Made by a program: the position numbers and the translations under genes. Below, one piece after another: positions 22,816 to 34,575 of a stretch of 64,000 nt of DNA (position 1 is the first letter of the stretch; the number at the start of each line of letters is the position of its first letter). The stretch comes from Puccinia triticina (lineage: Eukaryota; Basidiomycota; Pucciniomycetes; Pucciniales; Pucciniaceae): positions 1,426,001-1,490,000 of the forward strand of contig NC_070572.1 in NCBI RefSeq assembly GCF_026914185.1, in the 5' to 3' direction. The notes below the pieces were generated by a model that was given only the letters and a program-made list of their open reading frames with translations, did no database searches and was not told the origin of the DNA.

Positions 22816-23708
22816 TGTGTCACACAAACATTGTGGTAGACGCTTTAGTTCTGGATGGAAAAATTCAAAAAATTCTAGTTTACATATGTAGTGTTACATT
22901 ACACCATCTAGTGATACACACACTCCCTTTGGTTTACATACACAGTTTCACAAAACTGCATGTATATAGCTTACATACTACCCTTTTACATATATATGTG
23001 TGTATATATGCGGCTACGTAGCAACCAGCCAGCCTCAGATGTGGCTGTGTAGCAACCACAAGCCACTTATTACAGTATCCTAGCAATCACAAGCCACATT
23101 AATAAAGTGGCATAGTAACCATGGGGCTGTGCAAGTCACTCAAGCAAACTACACAGCAATACAGAAAGCTGTGCAGGTCACTTGAGAAGACTCCATAGCA
23201 GCCAGAGGGCTGTGTAAGCCACACTTGTAACTAGATCACCAGCTAAATTTGCTCATGTATACACTGCCACACTGTACATAGCTGTATTTGCAAAGCATTT
23301 GTAAAGGCACACCAGCCAAAACCCCTCATGTACATAGACCACCAGCACAAATGCCTCACATTTTCCTATATAAGGAGGGGCTCTCTCTTCCTTTTCCCCC
23401 CATCAAATCAAGGAGATCATTCCCCCCACAAGATTCAAATAAATTGTCACCCTCACACTCTCCGCCACATCATAAAATACTAGCTTTATATCTTGCAATA
23501 CACAGTACATTGTGAGCCACTTGTGAGAAAAGTATTCAACTACACTAGACCACTTTCTTCTTGCTTCCAGCCTAGCTGGGGGTGTTGTCAGTCTTTGTCT
23601 TTCAGAGAAGCAGGGGTTTCCCCACACATACTTCTCTGAATTCAGCCATAAGAGGTGCAAACCGCTTTTGGAGTCTCACAACGTATGCGCGTACGTTTGT
23701 GTGACACA
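22816..23708. mobile_element. Candidate TIR element with TGTGTCACACAAAC ends
   Basis: 'TGTGTCACACAAAC' at 22816 is matched in inverse orientation by 'GTTTGTGTGACACA' ending at 23708. The right end is itself an imperfect palindrome of the 40-bp family. The 893-bp interior is non-coding and includes short repeats around CCACAAGCCACTTA (23030-23220). No target duplication was recognised, so the pairing of these two ends is tentative. Confidence 0.4.
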
Positions 23709-23927
23709 ACACTCCCCCCCTGGGCCACACTCTTGCATATTCCAACTGTACACACATCCCCCTTGTATCTTGGTGAACTGAATGATTGGATCCCCAGGAT
23801 CCCTTGTCTACACAGATGCACACTCATCAACGTGAATCCACGGCACCCAGTGTTCCCACTACGTTTAGCATAAATAAGTGATAAAGACCACTCCAACCAG
23901 CGTCTCCCCCTCCTCAGATCATCAAAA

Positions 23928-25060
23928 ATGGCAGCACAATCTTCCACCATACCATCCTTCCAAAAAAATGGCAAACCCCACGCTGGAGTTCGCAAACTCA
24001 ATAGCCTATATTCAACAATCCTTCCGAAGTCCACTTCACCTCTGTGCCGTAGTATATATTCCTTAACTCAGACACTGTTAGAGCTGAATTTGAAAATACC
24101 ATCCAATAATTGGATGCAGACTCCCTCTCAAGACCATCTCAACATTGCTGATTCACTCCTTGACTCTATTTTGCTACACCCAATCAACCCTGTCCCACCG
24201 ACTGCCCTTACCAAAGTATCAGAGAGGATTCCTCCAATCTGTAGGATATTATTCCTTCGAGACCTAGAGCGTGCCAACTTTCCTGGTTGGACATTTGCCT
24301 GGGACCGACCCTGGGAGAGCCAATGGAACCAACTCCTCTCAAAGTTTATCCTCAAACATTGGCAGAATGCCTCCTGCGCTGGAGCGTTTAAAGCATTCCA
24401 CATCAATCCTAACAATTCTTTAGATGAGATCCTCCGGATTGGTATTTTACACCGCTGGTTCCTTGGTTGCCAGGAAGGTGTTTGATTGGGTCGGTTTTCT
24501 GCGCTGCAAAGGAATAAGAAGAAGAAATCTGAAAAGAAATGCAAGCTACGATCACAAGTAAGGAATTTACTGAAGGTCAACTGGAGCTGCGCTGTTTTTT
24601 AACATAATTTTCCTTTTAATCTTCAGCTGCAGAAAGACAGACAGGACATCATCTCAAAACTTTCACCATTGGTAATTGAGATGGAGCTCTTCGATAACAT
24701 CCCATGCTGTTCTGAGACCGAGGCTTTCCCAGACAAGACACTCAAAAGAATCTCCCTGCCCTGGCAATCAGAAGATTTCAACACCCTGGCACGTCAACTT
24801 GATGTCAATCACATCCACCAAACCCACAATACCAAAGGACAACACTTTATAGACTCCTTCAATCTTGAAAAAAAGCGTGCTTTGCCAACATCTTCAACCT
24901 CAACAGCACCTTTCTGCAGTATTCCACGCCACCTCCCTCGCAACTGTTATATTGCAGTCGAATATCTAGCCACCTTGTCTGATGTCAACACAAAAGTGCT
25001 CGACCCCAAGCCAGAAATAAATTCTCCAAAGTTATTGTCTTTGACTAAAGGTTGCTGTAA
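23928..25060 (+). pseudogene. Rust-type hypothetical gene with one intron and a stop
   Basis: Exon 1 (23928-24557) encodes MAAQSSTIPSFQKNG..., then 'FLRDLERANFPGWTFAWDRP', 'SKFILKHWQNAS', 'EILRIGILHRWFLGCQEGV', an in-frame TGA (24483), and a lysine-rich stretch. A 69-bp intron (GTAAGG...CTTCAG, 24558-24626) joins in phase to exon 2, 'LQKDRQDIISKLSPLVIEME', 'CCSETEAF', 'LPWQSEDFNTLARQLDVNHI' and 'SIPRHLPRNCY', followed by a GTAAGTAC donor at about 25056. The pattern (RWF motif, basic stretch, CCSETE, final PRxLPxxCY) matches a multi-copy hypothetical family I recall from rust genomes. No biochemical function is known to me. The TGA makes this copy doubtful. Confidence 0.55.
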
Positions 25061-25214
25061 GTACATGATATTCTCATCACAACCTAATTTAATATGTTGC
25101 TCATTAGAAACTGTGAAACTGTGCAAACTGGTAATCATCATTTCCATGTGATGGTACACTCAGCCTGAATATCAAAACAAAATTCCACCAAAAAAAACAA
25201 GTAAGTCAACAACT

Positions 25215-27615
25215 TCACCTCTAGATATGAGGAAAGAAAAATTCATACAATGCCAATTCCCCCTTCCTGTTTTTCACTTGGTGTATATTCATTTCCAGTG
25301 TTCCTTGTACATAGTACCGGTAGACATGAACTTCGCTGGTTTGGCCAAGGCAATAAAGACAATCCACAGCTTGAGCCTCCATTGCCGGATTGCAATTTGG
25401 TTCCTTCAAGATCCAAATTATCATCAGATCATGTAATTCTATCAGAAAATGCTTATTATCACCATCACATACACATTCTGAGCACACCACAAATCAATTC
25501 CTACCCCGGCTGCTTGTATTGAACCAAGGAGGATGTTGCAGTTTGGATCAGATCAAAATCAAGCCAGGTTTTCATCTTGTTTTCTCAAAGCCAAGCTCTC
25601 TACAAGCCATGTAGAACCAAGCTGTTTCTCTTGGAGTGCTTTTTCAATTCTTGGTTAATTGATACATACATTTCATCAGTGTTATGTTTCTTCTGTTTGA
25701 ATGCAAGACAATATACAGTAAAACTTACATCTCAAGATAGGCAACAAAGCTTGAGAATATTACTGCCTTGGGTCTTTGAAGACCTCATTTGCCTTGCAAG
25801 AATTCTTTAGGTTCTCCACAAGATGCACTGGTTTTGCAGAGTCTTGCCATCACCAATTCCATGTAAAATGAATTTCATGCCGTGCAAAGATTGGGTGATT
25901 ACAGAATTGCCGAATCATGGTCAGCTGTCGGAAGAATTCTGTGGAATCCCACGGCTTGCCAGACAATCGAAGTCTTCCAAAGCACTGAATGAATGTTTGA
26001 TGAAATCCGCTAGACAAATCCTCCCACGGTTTACCCAAGCTCACAATTACAACTTTTTCTACCTTAATGGAAGGAAGGCTCAAGAGTTCATCCTTTGTTC
26101 GCCTTAAGCACATAGTTTCCATCAACCTATTCATTGTTGTGATTGCATCCTGCAAACCAACATTCATTGCGGGGATAAGGTGCTTCTTCCAGACCCATTC
26201 CTGGTCCCAAGGTAAAATCTTCAGCAACAAGATCAAGCTCTGGACATTGGCCAGCCTGTTCTGAAATGGTGTGCCGGTAAGACACAGAATGAATTTTGAT
26301 TGAAGTTTCTGAATGTTGACAGTCTGGTTGGCAGTTGGATTGCGTATCATACTACATATTTTATACAGTCAGAATGACATGAATTGATGACAAGTGATAT
26401 AAGCTTAGTGCGACTTACTGAGCCTCATCCAAGACTATTCTGAACCAACACACATCCAGTGATTCAATTGTGATTTGATTGGTGTGAAGTGGGTTTCCTG
26501 ATGTTCCAACCATCTCATAGGTTGTCAGAACAACAAGTGAGGACAAGAGATCTTCTTGTTGAATCTGCCTTCGCTCTCTTCCGTGAAAAATACAGTAAGG
26601 CAAAGCTCCCTTGACCAAGTGGATCTTCTTGTTTTCCCAGTTCAACAAGGTATGGACAAATGACAAGCGTTGCAGCAGATTGAACAGGGAGATTTTGGAC
26701 ACTGTCAATCTGAGATTTCTTGGCTAAATGACTGGTAGCTAGAATAAGGGCCAGTGTGGTTAACGTTTTTCCTAATCCCATATCATCAGCAAGTAGGGAT
26801 CCTCGGCTAGAGTATTCTTCCATTTCCCCAAACTGTAGGTCAGATGGGTTGCAACTTTGACGTATCCAATTGTTGATAGGATCTTTCCACAGCTTGTAAA
26901 TTCTATTACGTTCAGTTGAATCGTTATTCTTCAGAAACTGCAGGGCCGTGTGTTGATGGTCCTTCAAGCTAGTTACACAGTTCCTGAGTATTATATTTGA
27001 GGAACCACCAACATCCTCCAGAATCCTGTTATAATTCGGAACAGAGGTAGTTTGGGGAATGTTGAAAAAGACACTAGAATTGTAGTTCCAGATGGGCAAG
27101 AGATTGACTTGGGCATTTGAAAAAGCAGTTGAAACATGGGTTTTGTTTGAAGCAAGACTGAATATGCACCCTCTCAGTTGGGGATTGTTACTGATTTGGG
27201 TTATAAAGAAAGCTTTAACTTTGATGAGTGATGTTTCTGAAGAGTTCATTTCCTCTTCCGTTATTGGTGTCAAACAGGTACCCACAGGACCTAGCAATGG
27301 ACCAAGGAAGTCGCTTTGAACTTTACTGAGATCTCCGACCAGCTGCTTGGGTGCACACCACACATGAACTCGGCGTGTTCCTTGCTGCAGGAATGCCTGT
27401 TGTGGTTGATCAGGAAAAGAAGCCTGAGTGTGGGAAGTAATAGGTATGATGAATTGACCGAGGCATAGTATGTTTGACATGACCGAGAAGGAGTCGGAAA
27501 GACTAGAGCTGAATAGTTTTGAAAAGCAGGGGGAGTTGAGGCATGTATGGTATGCGTCTGTTTGGTACCTCTCTGTTATATAGTTTCCAAAATCATGGAA
27601 TGCCCCTGACAACAT
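25215..27615 (-). pseudogene. SNF2-family (Rad5/Rad16-like) helicase pseudogene
   Basis: Starts MLSGAFHDFG at 27615. Walker A is 'LLADDMGLGKTLTTLALI' (about 26.8 kb), followed by 'AATLVICP'. A one-base frameshift lies near 26645, then 'LTTYEMVG' and 'RIVLDEA'. An intron (26418-26352, GTAAGT...GTAG) splits motif II, and splicing gives DEAH followed by MIRNPTANQ. Motif III region is 'CLTGTPFQNRL', then 'CLRRTKDELL' and 'RQFCNHPIFAR'. The helicase C-terminal lobe survives as 'RPKAVIFSSFVAYLE' (25.75 kb), 'NCNILLGSIQAAGV' with preceding stops (25.5 kb), and motif VI 'QAVDCLYCLGQTSEVHVYRY', where the usual QAVDRLYRLGQ arginines are both cysteine. The family remodels chromatin or acts in DNA repair. 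Frameshift, stops and the lost arginines show decay. Confidence 0.88.
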
Positions 27616-27623
27616 CTTGCAAT

Positions 27624-27824
27624 AGGGGGGTTCACAATTGAAATTAGTAAAACTTTAGGACCCATTTTATCCTGTTTATGAACATATTTTTGAAAAGTTG
27701 ATAAATTGCACTGATTGATCAGTCACATCTTCTGCTGGACATCTTGCCAAAATTTTAAAATTGTGTTCATAAAGGCCTTAAATTGACCTCCAAAGTTTTA
27801 AATTATTCAATTGTGAACCCCCCT
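27624..27824. mobile_element. Short TIR element (MITE), copy 2
   Basis: The 201-bp element runs 'AGGGGGGTTCACAATTG'... to its inverse, flanked by T at 27623 and A at 27825 (TA target when one base of each terminus is counted as target). It is homologous to 3114-3316 along its length. It lies 9 bp upstream of the SNF2 pseudogene start. Confidence 0.88.
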
Positions 27825-27829
27825 AATAC

Positions 27830-29589
27830 ATATCCTCCTATGCTTAATCTTAAATATTAACTGCGCATGCAGGGCACCATATCTGATATTGATGTAACCT
27901 ACAAATTTTGGCAAACAAACATCAGCACCTCTTTGATTGGGATATTTGATGAATCAACTGCCTCTTTGGTTTGAAAGACTCAAACCAGGAAAAGCAGTTC
28001 AGGATTTTGCTCCTGATTGTCATACTCTTGAAGATACCGTTGTACATAGCTCATCAAACAAGGTTAGGGGACCTGTCGCATACTTCTTCTTTGTGATTCT
28101 TTGGTACCTGAAGATATGGTCACACGTGCACTAATAATGGCTAGCTGAGCCCACACACTTCCTTTTGAAGGGTATTCCCCCTAATAGTATACAAAAGGTG
28201 TTTCTCCAGAAACCAGCAGGGATATGAGTTGAAAACCCGCATGAGCCGCATCATGTACATACAACATATTAAAATATTGGTTTCAAGGAATGCATATCCT
28301 CACATTGGGCTAAGTTCAGAAACCATCTCTGGTACTTTCTACACATACATTACACAATATATCCACTTTTGTTCAACCAAATATCAGAATAAATTGAGTC
28401 AGACGTGAACTTGGCTTCAAACCAGCATGTAATTGAGATCCAACCAAATCTATGACCGAGTTCAGAGATGGCACTTGCACGCAAGTGCTGAGCAAACTCC
28501 CATGGTGAAATGTCCCCTGGATACGTGTTACATGAGATGGCTTGGTAGGGGCTCTTCTCCGGGGTCCTGGGGCGGGGGGGGGTTTAATGGGCTGGTGGGG
28601 GTTTGACAAATATATCACAGCAAAAGAAATTACATTAAGAGCTGGTGGGGTGCTGGGGTAGGGGAGTGAAGCCCCCCCTTTTATAAGCAAGCATAGCAGA
28701 CGGTCTGCAGAGCAGTTGCCCAGACCCCCTAGCGTGTGAGTGGGTGGGCTAGGTTTGGCCGCGTGGGTGCACGGGCTAGCAGGGGGGGGTCCATGCCTAC
28801 TCCCCTTTGGTCCACTGGGACTTGTTTCCTCCTAGACATGGACCATTGCTTCACCAATCAGCTTGTCATGTTCCACACAAACTAACGGGACATGGTGGCG
28901 CCTGCCGCACATGCGGAAACAGTGACTTGGCTTGCGCCCTTCCACTTCAAAGGGTAGATCACTACCAAGATGGATGAATTTGTGATGTCATATATTGATC
29001 AATATAGCGTATATTGAGCAATTTATATTGATCAATTTTTTTTTATTCCTCTTGATACCTTTGTCTGTGTTCCATGTCTCCTTAATACTCTTCTATAATC
29101 TCTCTCCTTCCCCCTGTATTTGCTTCAAGCCACAGGAATCTTGTTTTTTTTGCCTGATAACATTCATAAATTTCTACATACACCATTCAATTCTTCATGA
29201 AAAAAAGACATTGCAAGTTTTAGGATTAATCCAGGGTGGCTGAGGGGTCTCAATTTTTTTTTCTTTTTTTTTTACTTCAACAATTGATGTTATCAGAAGT
29301 CTCCAAATCTACTTTTTTTCAAGAAAGGAAAAACATTGACCTCTGACCTCTCTCATGATACCATCCTGCACACACATTGTTAATTTGGTTGGTTTAACTT
29401 CCTGAAGATTATATTTCACATCATACTTGAAGTGCTACATGCATAGAAGGCCTTTTTGAAATTAGTTTACCATGGTTTAGCATTTTTGTGCCAGGTTCTT
29501 TTTTTTATCTACTTTTGTCAACCACAGATTAATGAGGAATATTTCCACATAAAATTTCTTCGGACAATTGTAATTCTGCATAGAAAACC
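27830..29589. other. Spacer with a G-rich repeat, no gene supported
   Basis: The segment around 28530-28690 shares a repeat with 2290-2490 in the opposite orientation. Poly-T tracts occur at 29030-29300. No convincing coding sequence on either strand. Confidence 0.4.
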
Positions 29590-29892
29590 CAGAAATATTG
29601 TGTTTGGGGTCACATCCATTATGCAGCAGCTACAATCTAATCAGTTGCGAAATATCACAACAGTTTCTTGGTGTTTCTGCCACTATATCTCATCGCAGCA
29701 TGGGAATCCTTCTGCCATATGGTTACCAAAATGTTAAGAGGCCCCCAAAGATTCATTATGTACCTTTAATCACCACAAAACTCCCAAATGTACAAGCTAC
29801 AGTCTGATGAGTTCCAAAATATCACTACTTTGGTAGTTTCTTGGTGTTTCTGCCCCTATATCTCATCCCAGCGTGGGAATCATTCTGCCATA
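29590..29892. repeat. 173-bp satellite, left remnant of the array
   Basis: About 1.8 monomers containing 'TTTCTTGGTGTTTCTGCC', 'TCTCATCCCAGCGTGGGAAT' and 'TTCTGCCATA'. The array is cut at 29892 by the Helitron and continues in register at 42264. Confidence 0.93.
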
Positions 29893-30119
29893 TCCAAGTT
29901 TACTAAAGACAGCCAATCACGAAAACAAAGATCAAGGGTTCCCCCTGCAACTTATACAAAATAAAGAAAAGGGATTTGCCCACGCCATAACTCCAAAACC
30001 AAGCCTTCATCAACAAAAGCCCAGCACCCATCCCCGGCTAGCAAGGCTTAAAGTACTGGGTGGTTGACCCCCAGCGCGCCGCAAGGGCAATTGCAAAGGG
30101 GGGCCAACAAGTATATAGA

Positions 30120-30335
30120 CTCTCAAACCGTGCAAATGCAACGGCGGAGGGGATTGGTCACAGCCCTTGCTGGAAATGCAGCATGGGCAAGCCCCTCAAA
30201 CCGAGCAAATGCTACGGCGGAGGGGCTTGAGAATGAGCCCCGCTGGAAATGCAGCGAGGGAACGCCCCCCAAACCGCGCAAATGCTACGGCGGAGGGGCT
30301 TGAGCATGATCCCCGCTGGAAATTCAGCAAGGGAA
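30120..30335. repeat. 73-bp tandem repeat in the Helitron 5' region
   Basis: Three copies, starting CAAACCG at 30124, 30197 and 30270, each with 'CAAATGCTACGGCGGAGGGG' or a close variant. A single similar unit (CGCGCAAATGCAAC) lies near 57551 in Helitron B. Confidence 0.9.
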
Positions 30336-31266
30336 TCACCTGCCGAAGCTACTGCCCGCCCCAACCAACCCCGCTTTATACTTGACATCCAACCAGTTTC
30401 ACCGCCCCCCCAACATCAAGTTCGCAATCGGCTTGAAGACAACCATCCCTGCCGCGAAGCCACCCCCCTCAAAATACCCCTACACCATGGCAATGCAATG
30501 TTAACCCGCCGTTGGCCGCCGTTTACACCGAGGTACAATACACACGCAAGACCACCGTAGACGTCATTACCGCCCTTTACCCAGCCACCTTACAACAGTA
30601 GGCAAGCTCGTAGAAGACCCTCAACTCGCATCCAACCAACCACAGAGGCGCCACCACCATAATTCCGATCGCTCTTCACGGTCTCGCACAATAATTTTTC
30701 ATGGGGTCGCATCCTGAGAAAAGGGTTGATAGACGTTGCCGCCTGGGCCGCCGCTTGTTGTTGAGTTGTAACCTGGCGCCTTGCCCTTGGTTTCTGTATT
30801 ATCCGACCAAACCGTCCGACCAGACAACATCCACCTCTCACATCGCCAGAATCACCTGCTCACCCAAACCAGCCAACCACCCTATCTACCAAAACTCCAG
30901 CCAGAACAATCTAACCAATCGGTCCCGCCGCATTTCAATCACAACCGAACTGACCAAGCGCATGACCATTGTTAGTATGACTTATGATATAAATACTCCT
31001 TCCGCTCCTGATACCGCACCCACTTTCATCCACTTACCAAAGTCCTTTCTCCCCATCAAACCCATCACACTGCAACCGATCCCGACCCGCAAATTAACTT
31101 CAGCTCAATTACCTTGACCAAATCAACACATCCCCCTGGCTATCGTAGCAGAATACTGTGCGTGTTATCTTTATCCGTGCCCGAGGTCCTGTATTCATTC
31201 CCGGCTAACACAAACATCGCAAGCAGGATTTGACCACCGCACTTGTCCAAACCCCTCCCCGCCACA

Positions 31267-33498
31267 ATGAATTCCACGCGAGCCCCGAACCACCCCGTTA
31301 CCTACTCAAGTCACTTTGAACCGTTGGCAGAGGTACGCACCAAATTTACTCCGCTGTGTTATCCGTGCTTACCAATTTTGCAGTCAAACTTCGATAGCGT
31401 CCGGGCAAATCAATACGGATTTGTCAAAACTCCAAGCTTTCTCCAATGTGGAGGTACGAACGAAGATAAAGACAAAAATTTCGAGGTTGAACTTGTTACC
31501 AATACCGCCCTCACCAACGTGCTTGACCCCGACTTTATTTACTCTATCCATGGTAAGATGATCGCGCCTAATGACGGTTCACCACCCACCTTGAGTTACA
31601 ACCACAAAGTCGTCACTCAAATATGTCCAAGTGGAGAGGATCAGCCTAGCTTCTTAAATAAGACCTTCATCACAGGGCTTGGTATGATTACTTTGCGCCA
31701 AGAAGTTGTTTCCGATGTCGCCAACACGGGTGCAAGCTTAGAGGTTATTGTTTCGCATTCTGATTGGGATTCCGAGGTAACATTTCATCACTTCACTTCA
31801 GTCTCCACTCCACGTTATCAATTGACATGATAATCAATCATTAACCGTTGTTATTCTCACAGAATCGATGCCTTAAGAATTTCAACATGAAATATGTGGT
31901 TCTTGGTACAAAAAACTTGATCAAGACGCATAGCCTTTATGTCGTCGGGCGAGAGGTCGAGATAATAGGTCGCCTCGTTGACTTCGATATGGAAAATAAT
32001 ATGGCTATTGTTTTGGTACGCCATGACATTGACACTCACGAAGCTGTCTTCTGGCGATTAACCTTTCTGTAAACAGGTCTCCCACGTCAGCGTCACAAAC
32101 GGTCACCAATTGGGAAAATTTAAAGCTCCAGGGATCAATGCGTCTTTGCCCGGGCCAGGAGACTCCAAAAAAAAACTGTCAGTAGATATTAACTCATCCA
32201 CGATGTGGTAAGCCAATCCTGAATATGGCACCAAAATCAAAAGTCTTTTCACCTCAATATAAACCTCTCTGGAATACTCAAGCACCCACCTCCCTTAAGG
32301 ATCAAGGCCAGGACAGCTCATACCCATCAACAGGCCCCCCTTTCTCTCTTCACCCTTTTTCCCCACCTTCTGGATACCCACCTACACCAACTCAGTATTT
32401 CTCAGGCTCCCAGCTAGGCACAAGTGGGAGAAAGTCACCCATCAGACAGAGCCAGACTATTAGGAAAGACCCTGGACATTGACCATCTTTTCTTCCCTTC
32501 CCAAACCAGCATAACAACCCCAATTAGGATTAGCCACACATGTAATAACCATAGAGATCCCATCTTGGTTACCCCTTGTCCCCTTTGGTTTCAGCCCTTC
32601 CCTTTTCAGACTCTCATGTGATATGTAAACCCTTGTTGTGATGTTTCATTGTCTCTCCACATTTCAGCCTCTTCTCAGAACTTCCCATCTCCATAGTAGT
32701 TTCAGCCTCAGCCCCTTGATTGAGAATTTTCACTGTTTCATCTTTTCTTCCAACCACAACTCAGCCCCATAATATTTTGTATATAGTCTGCCCTCTTTGG
32801 CCCTACCTTTTGTCCCCCATCAGATCCTGTCCCAGCAATCCAGATCACTGGTCACCATTCACTAGCCTAGCTTATGCCATTAAATCAGAGTGGACAAGCT
32901 TGATAAGTCTATGCCAAATATATCAGGTTGGACAGACTTTACATTACCTTTACCTTGCTATTAGATTAGTAGAAAGTAAACCCTTAGACATACCTCAAGA
33001 ATCTCCATAGCCACACCTTTCCTTAAGAGTCCATACTCTTATATTCTTTTTCTTGTTCCCCTGAGAGGCAGCCCTTCAAGCACCAAATCCCTCTCAAGCT
33101 CTATTCTTCCCTCAGAGTAGTTCCACAACGAGTTGAAACTGACTTGATATTTGACCACTCCCAGGACAAAGTTTTCTCCAAAGGTGTCAGGCAAAGTCAA
33201 TGCTCCCAACAAATTACCTTTAGCTGGCACATCGAAAGTTGCAAATCAATCCGTCTTCTCTAAGTCGGCCAAAACTTCTCTTGGCATCAGGTCAGACTCG
33301 ATCACGACCCCAACCAAGGGAAAGCAGAAAGCTGTTGAGCCCTCGGACGACGAAGAGGAGCACTTATTTGACGATGGGATTGACAACGAGGTCAATCAAG
33401 ACGATGAGCCAAACAACGCACCCGAGACCCCACCCAAACGGGGCCGTCCTCGCAAATCGATTATCCAAGAAGCCGCGAAACGCATGAAGAAGTTTTAA
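31267..33498 (+). CDS. Helitron accessory gene 1: OB-like protein with AT-hook (copy A)
   Basis: Five exons predicted: 31267-31332, 31384-31776, 31863-32015, 32077-32177 and 33165-33498, giving about 348 aa with no stop. The middle is beta-rich ('FEVELVTNTALTNVLD', 'IYSIHGKMIAPNDGSP', 'KNLIKTHSLYVVGREVEIIG', 'NNMAIVL'), reminiscent of oligonucleotide-binding folds. The C-terminus is acidic (EPSDDEEE) and then has an AT-hook, 'PPKRGRPRKSIIQEAAKRM'. The exon lengths 66, 393 and 153 match those of the copy in Helitron B (66, 402, 153), which strongly supports the model. The GTCAGT donor of intron 4 is less certain; that intron contains a putative solo LTR. ATG 31267 is chosen by alignment with copy B (shared 'PNHPV'). 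A single-strand-binding helper role is inferred, not shown. Confidence 0.75.
32204..33127. mobile_element. Putative solo LTR in intron 4 of accessory gene 1
   Basis: A 924-bp insertion relative to the copy in Helitron B starts TGTGGTAAGCC and ends GTAGTTCCACA (TGTGG...CCACA termini). ACGA flanks both sides (32200-32203, 33128-33131). It is pyrimidine-rich and non-coding. A 4-bp rather than 5-bp match leaves some doubt. Confidence 0.55.
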
Positions 33499-34575
33499 GT
33501 TCACCGTGATGCGCCGATCATTTTGTCTCCCCCCCACCCCCCTGTTGACATGCACGACGGTCTCGGCCGAACTGTACTCAACGGGGAGCTTCGACTTGTG
33601 TTGACATGTCCGAAATTGTTGTCTTTCCTTGCCTGATCGACCACCGTTGTGATTACCTTGTGAATAGCAAAACACGTCCTCATCTGATTACACGACCGGA
33701 TCCTTCCAGTCGTGACTTGTTGCAAAACACCTTTTTGTCTATGCTCAATGCGCAGACGCGTCAAGTTGACACGCGTGCAAGCCTTGATCCCCCCACTGCT
33801 AAAACGCCAACCCATAATTGACGTCAAACTTTGTTCGCTTAGCACATTCAACGCCGTTGATGACTCTCCTCAAACAGTAAATTACACAATAGCGGAGTCC
33901 AGTCACTCATTTTGACGCTCCCACTCCGGCAGTTGTTATGTTGAATCTCAACAGGAGTCGATGATGTCGAATACCATCAAGGAAAGAAAATCTTCAGCAA
34001 CACCTTCTGGCTCCCCCTCGAGTCGACTCTGATCTGTAGCATACTGACCGTCGGCAATAACAAGACTCATCCGGAGAACATTTTTGTGAGTCAACCTGTA
34101 AGCGTGATACGTTCAATACTATTCACACTTGATCAGGTGAACTTATCGTTGCAAGTCATAACAGATCGTCAAGCTACGATTATCGCCTTGGGCAAAAAGC
34201 CTTACAATACATAAATGTCGTTTGTAGGTGGGTCTGAGTGTTTTTATATCCCAAAGAACTGTTGTGAGCTTATGCCGCTCGGTTTGCTTGGCACTCCGGT
34301 CAAATTCAAGGCATGCAAAGTTGAGTCGGATAACTGACAAAAATACATTATTCTGATCATGCCTCGCAGAAGATGCATTGACCCAACGGTTGTCTGCCGT
34401 TAAGCTCGATCGGTTCGAAAACAAGCTGCGGTCTGATCGTCTGACGTAGTGATTTACTCGCCTGGTGACTGATACCACGTAAGTTCTCACCTGCCTGAAT
34501 CTTAACAACTTTCAAATTTTCCCCTCCTGATTGACCCCGAACGCTTTGTCCCAAAACCCTTAATCCCAAGCCCGA
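33499..34575. other. Helitron A spacer between accessory gene 1 and Rep-helicase
   Basis: GC-balanced, with scattered small frames in both directions (for example 34143-34508 minus) that have no recognisable homology. It presumably holds the 3' end of gene 1 and the Rep-helicase promoter. Confidence 0.4.

Noticed and set aside
29933..29950. 'TCAAGGGTTCCCCCTG', shared with 57347, considered as the Helitron 5' end
   Set aside because: The satellite breaks 40 bp earlier at A^TCCAAG, and Helitron B also starts earlier with the related TCTAAGTTTATT. The shared motif is internal.
30064..30560. Overlapping plus-strand frames with repeated CYGGGA or ATAEGL motifs
   Set aside because: They arise from the 73-bp tandem repeat; no start context or homology.
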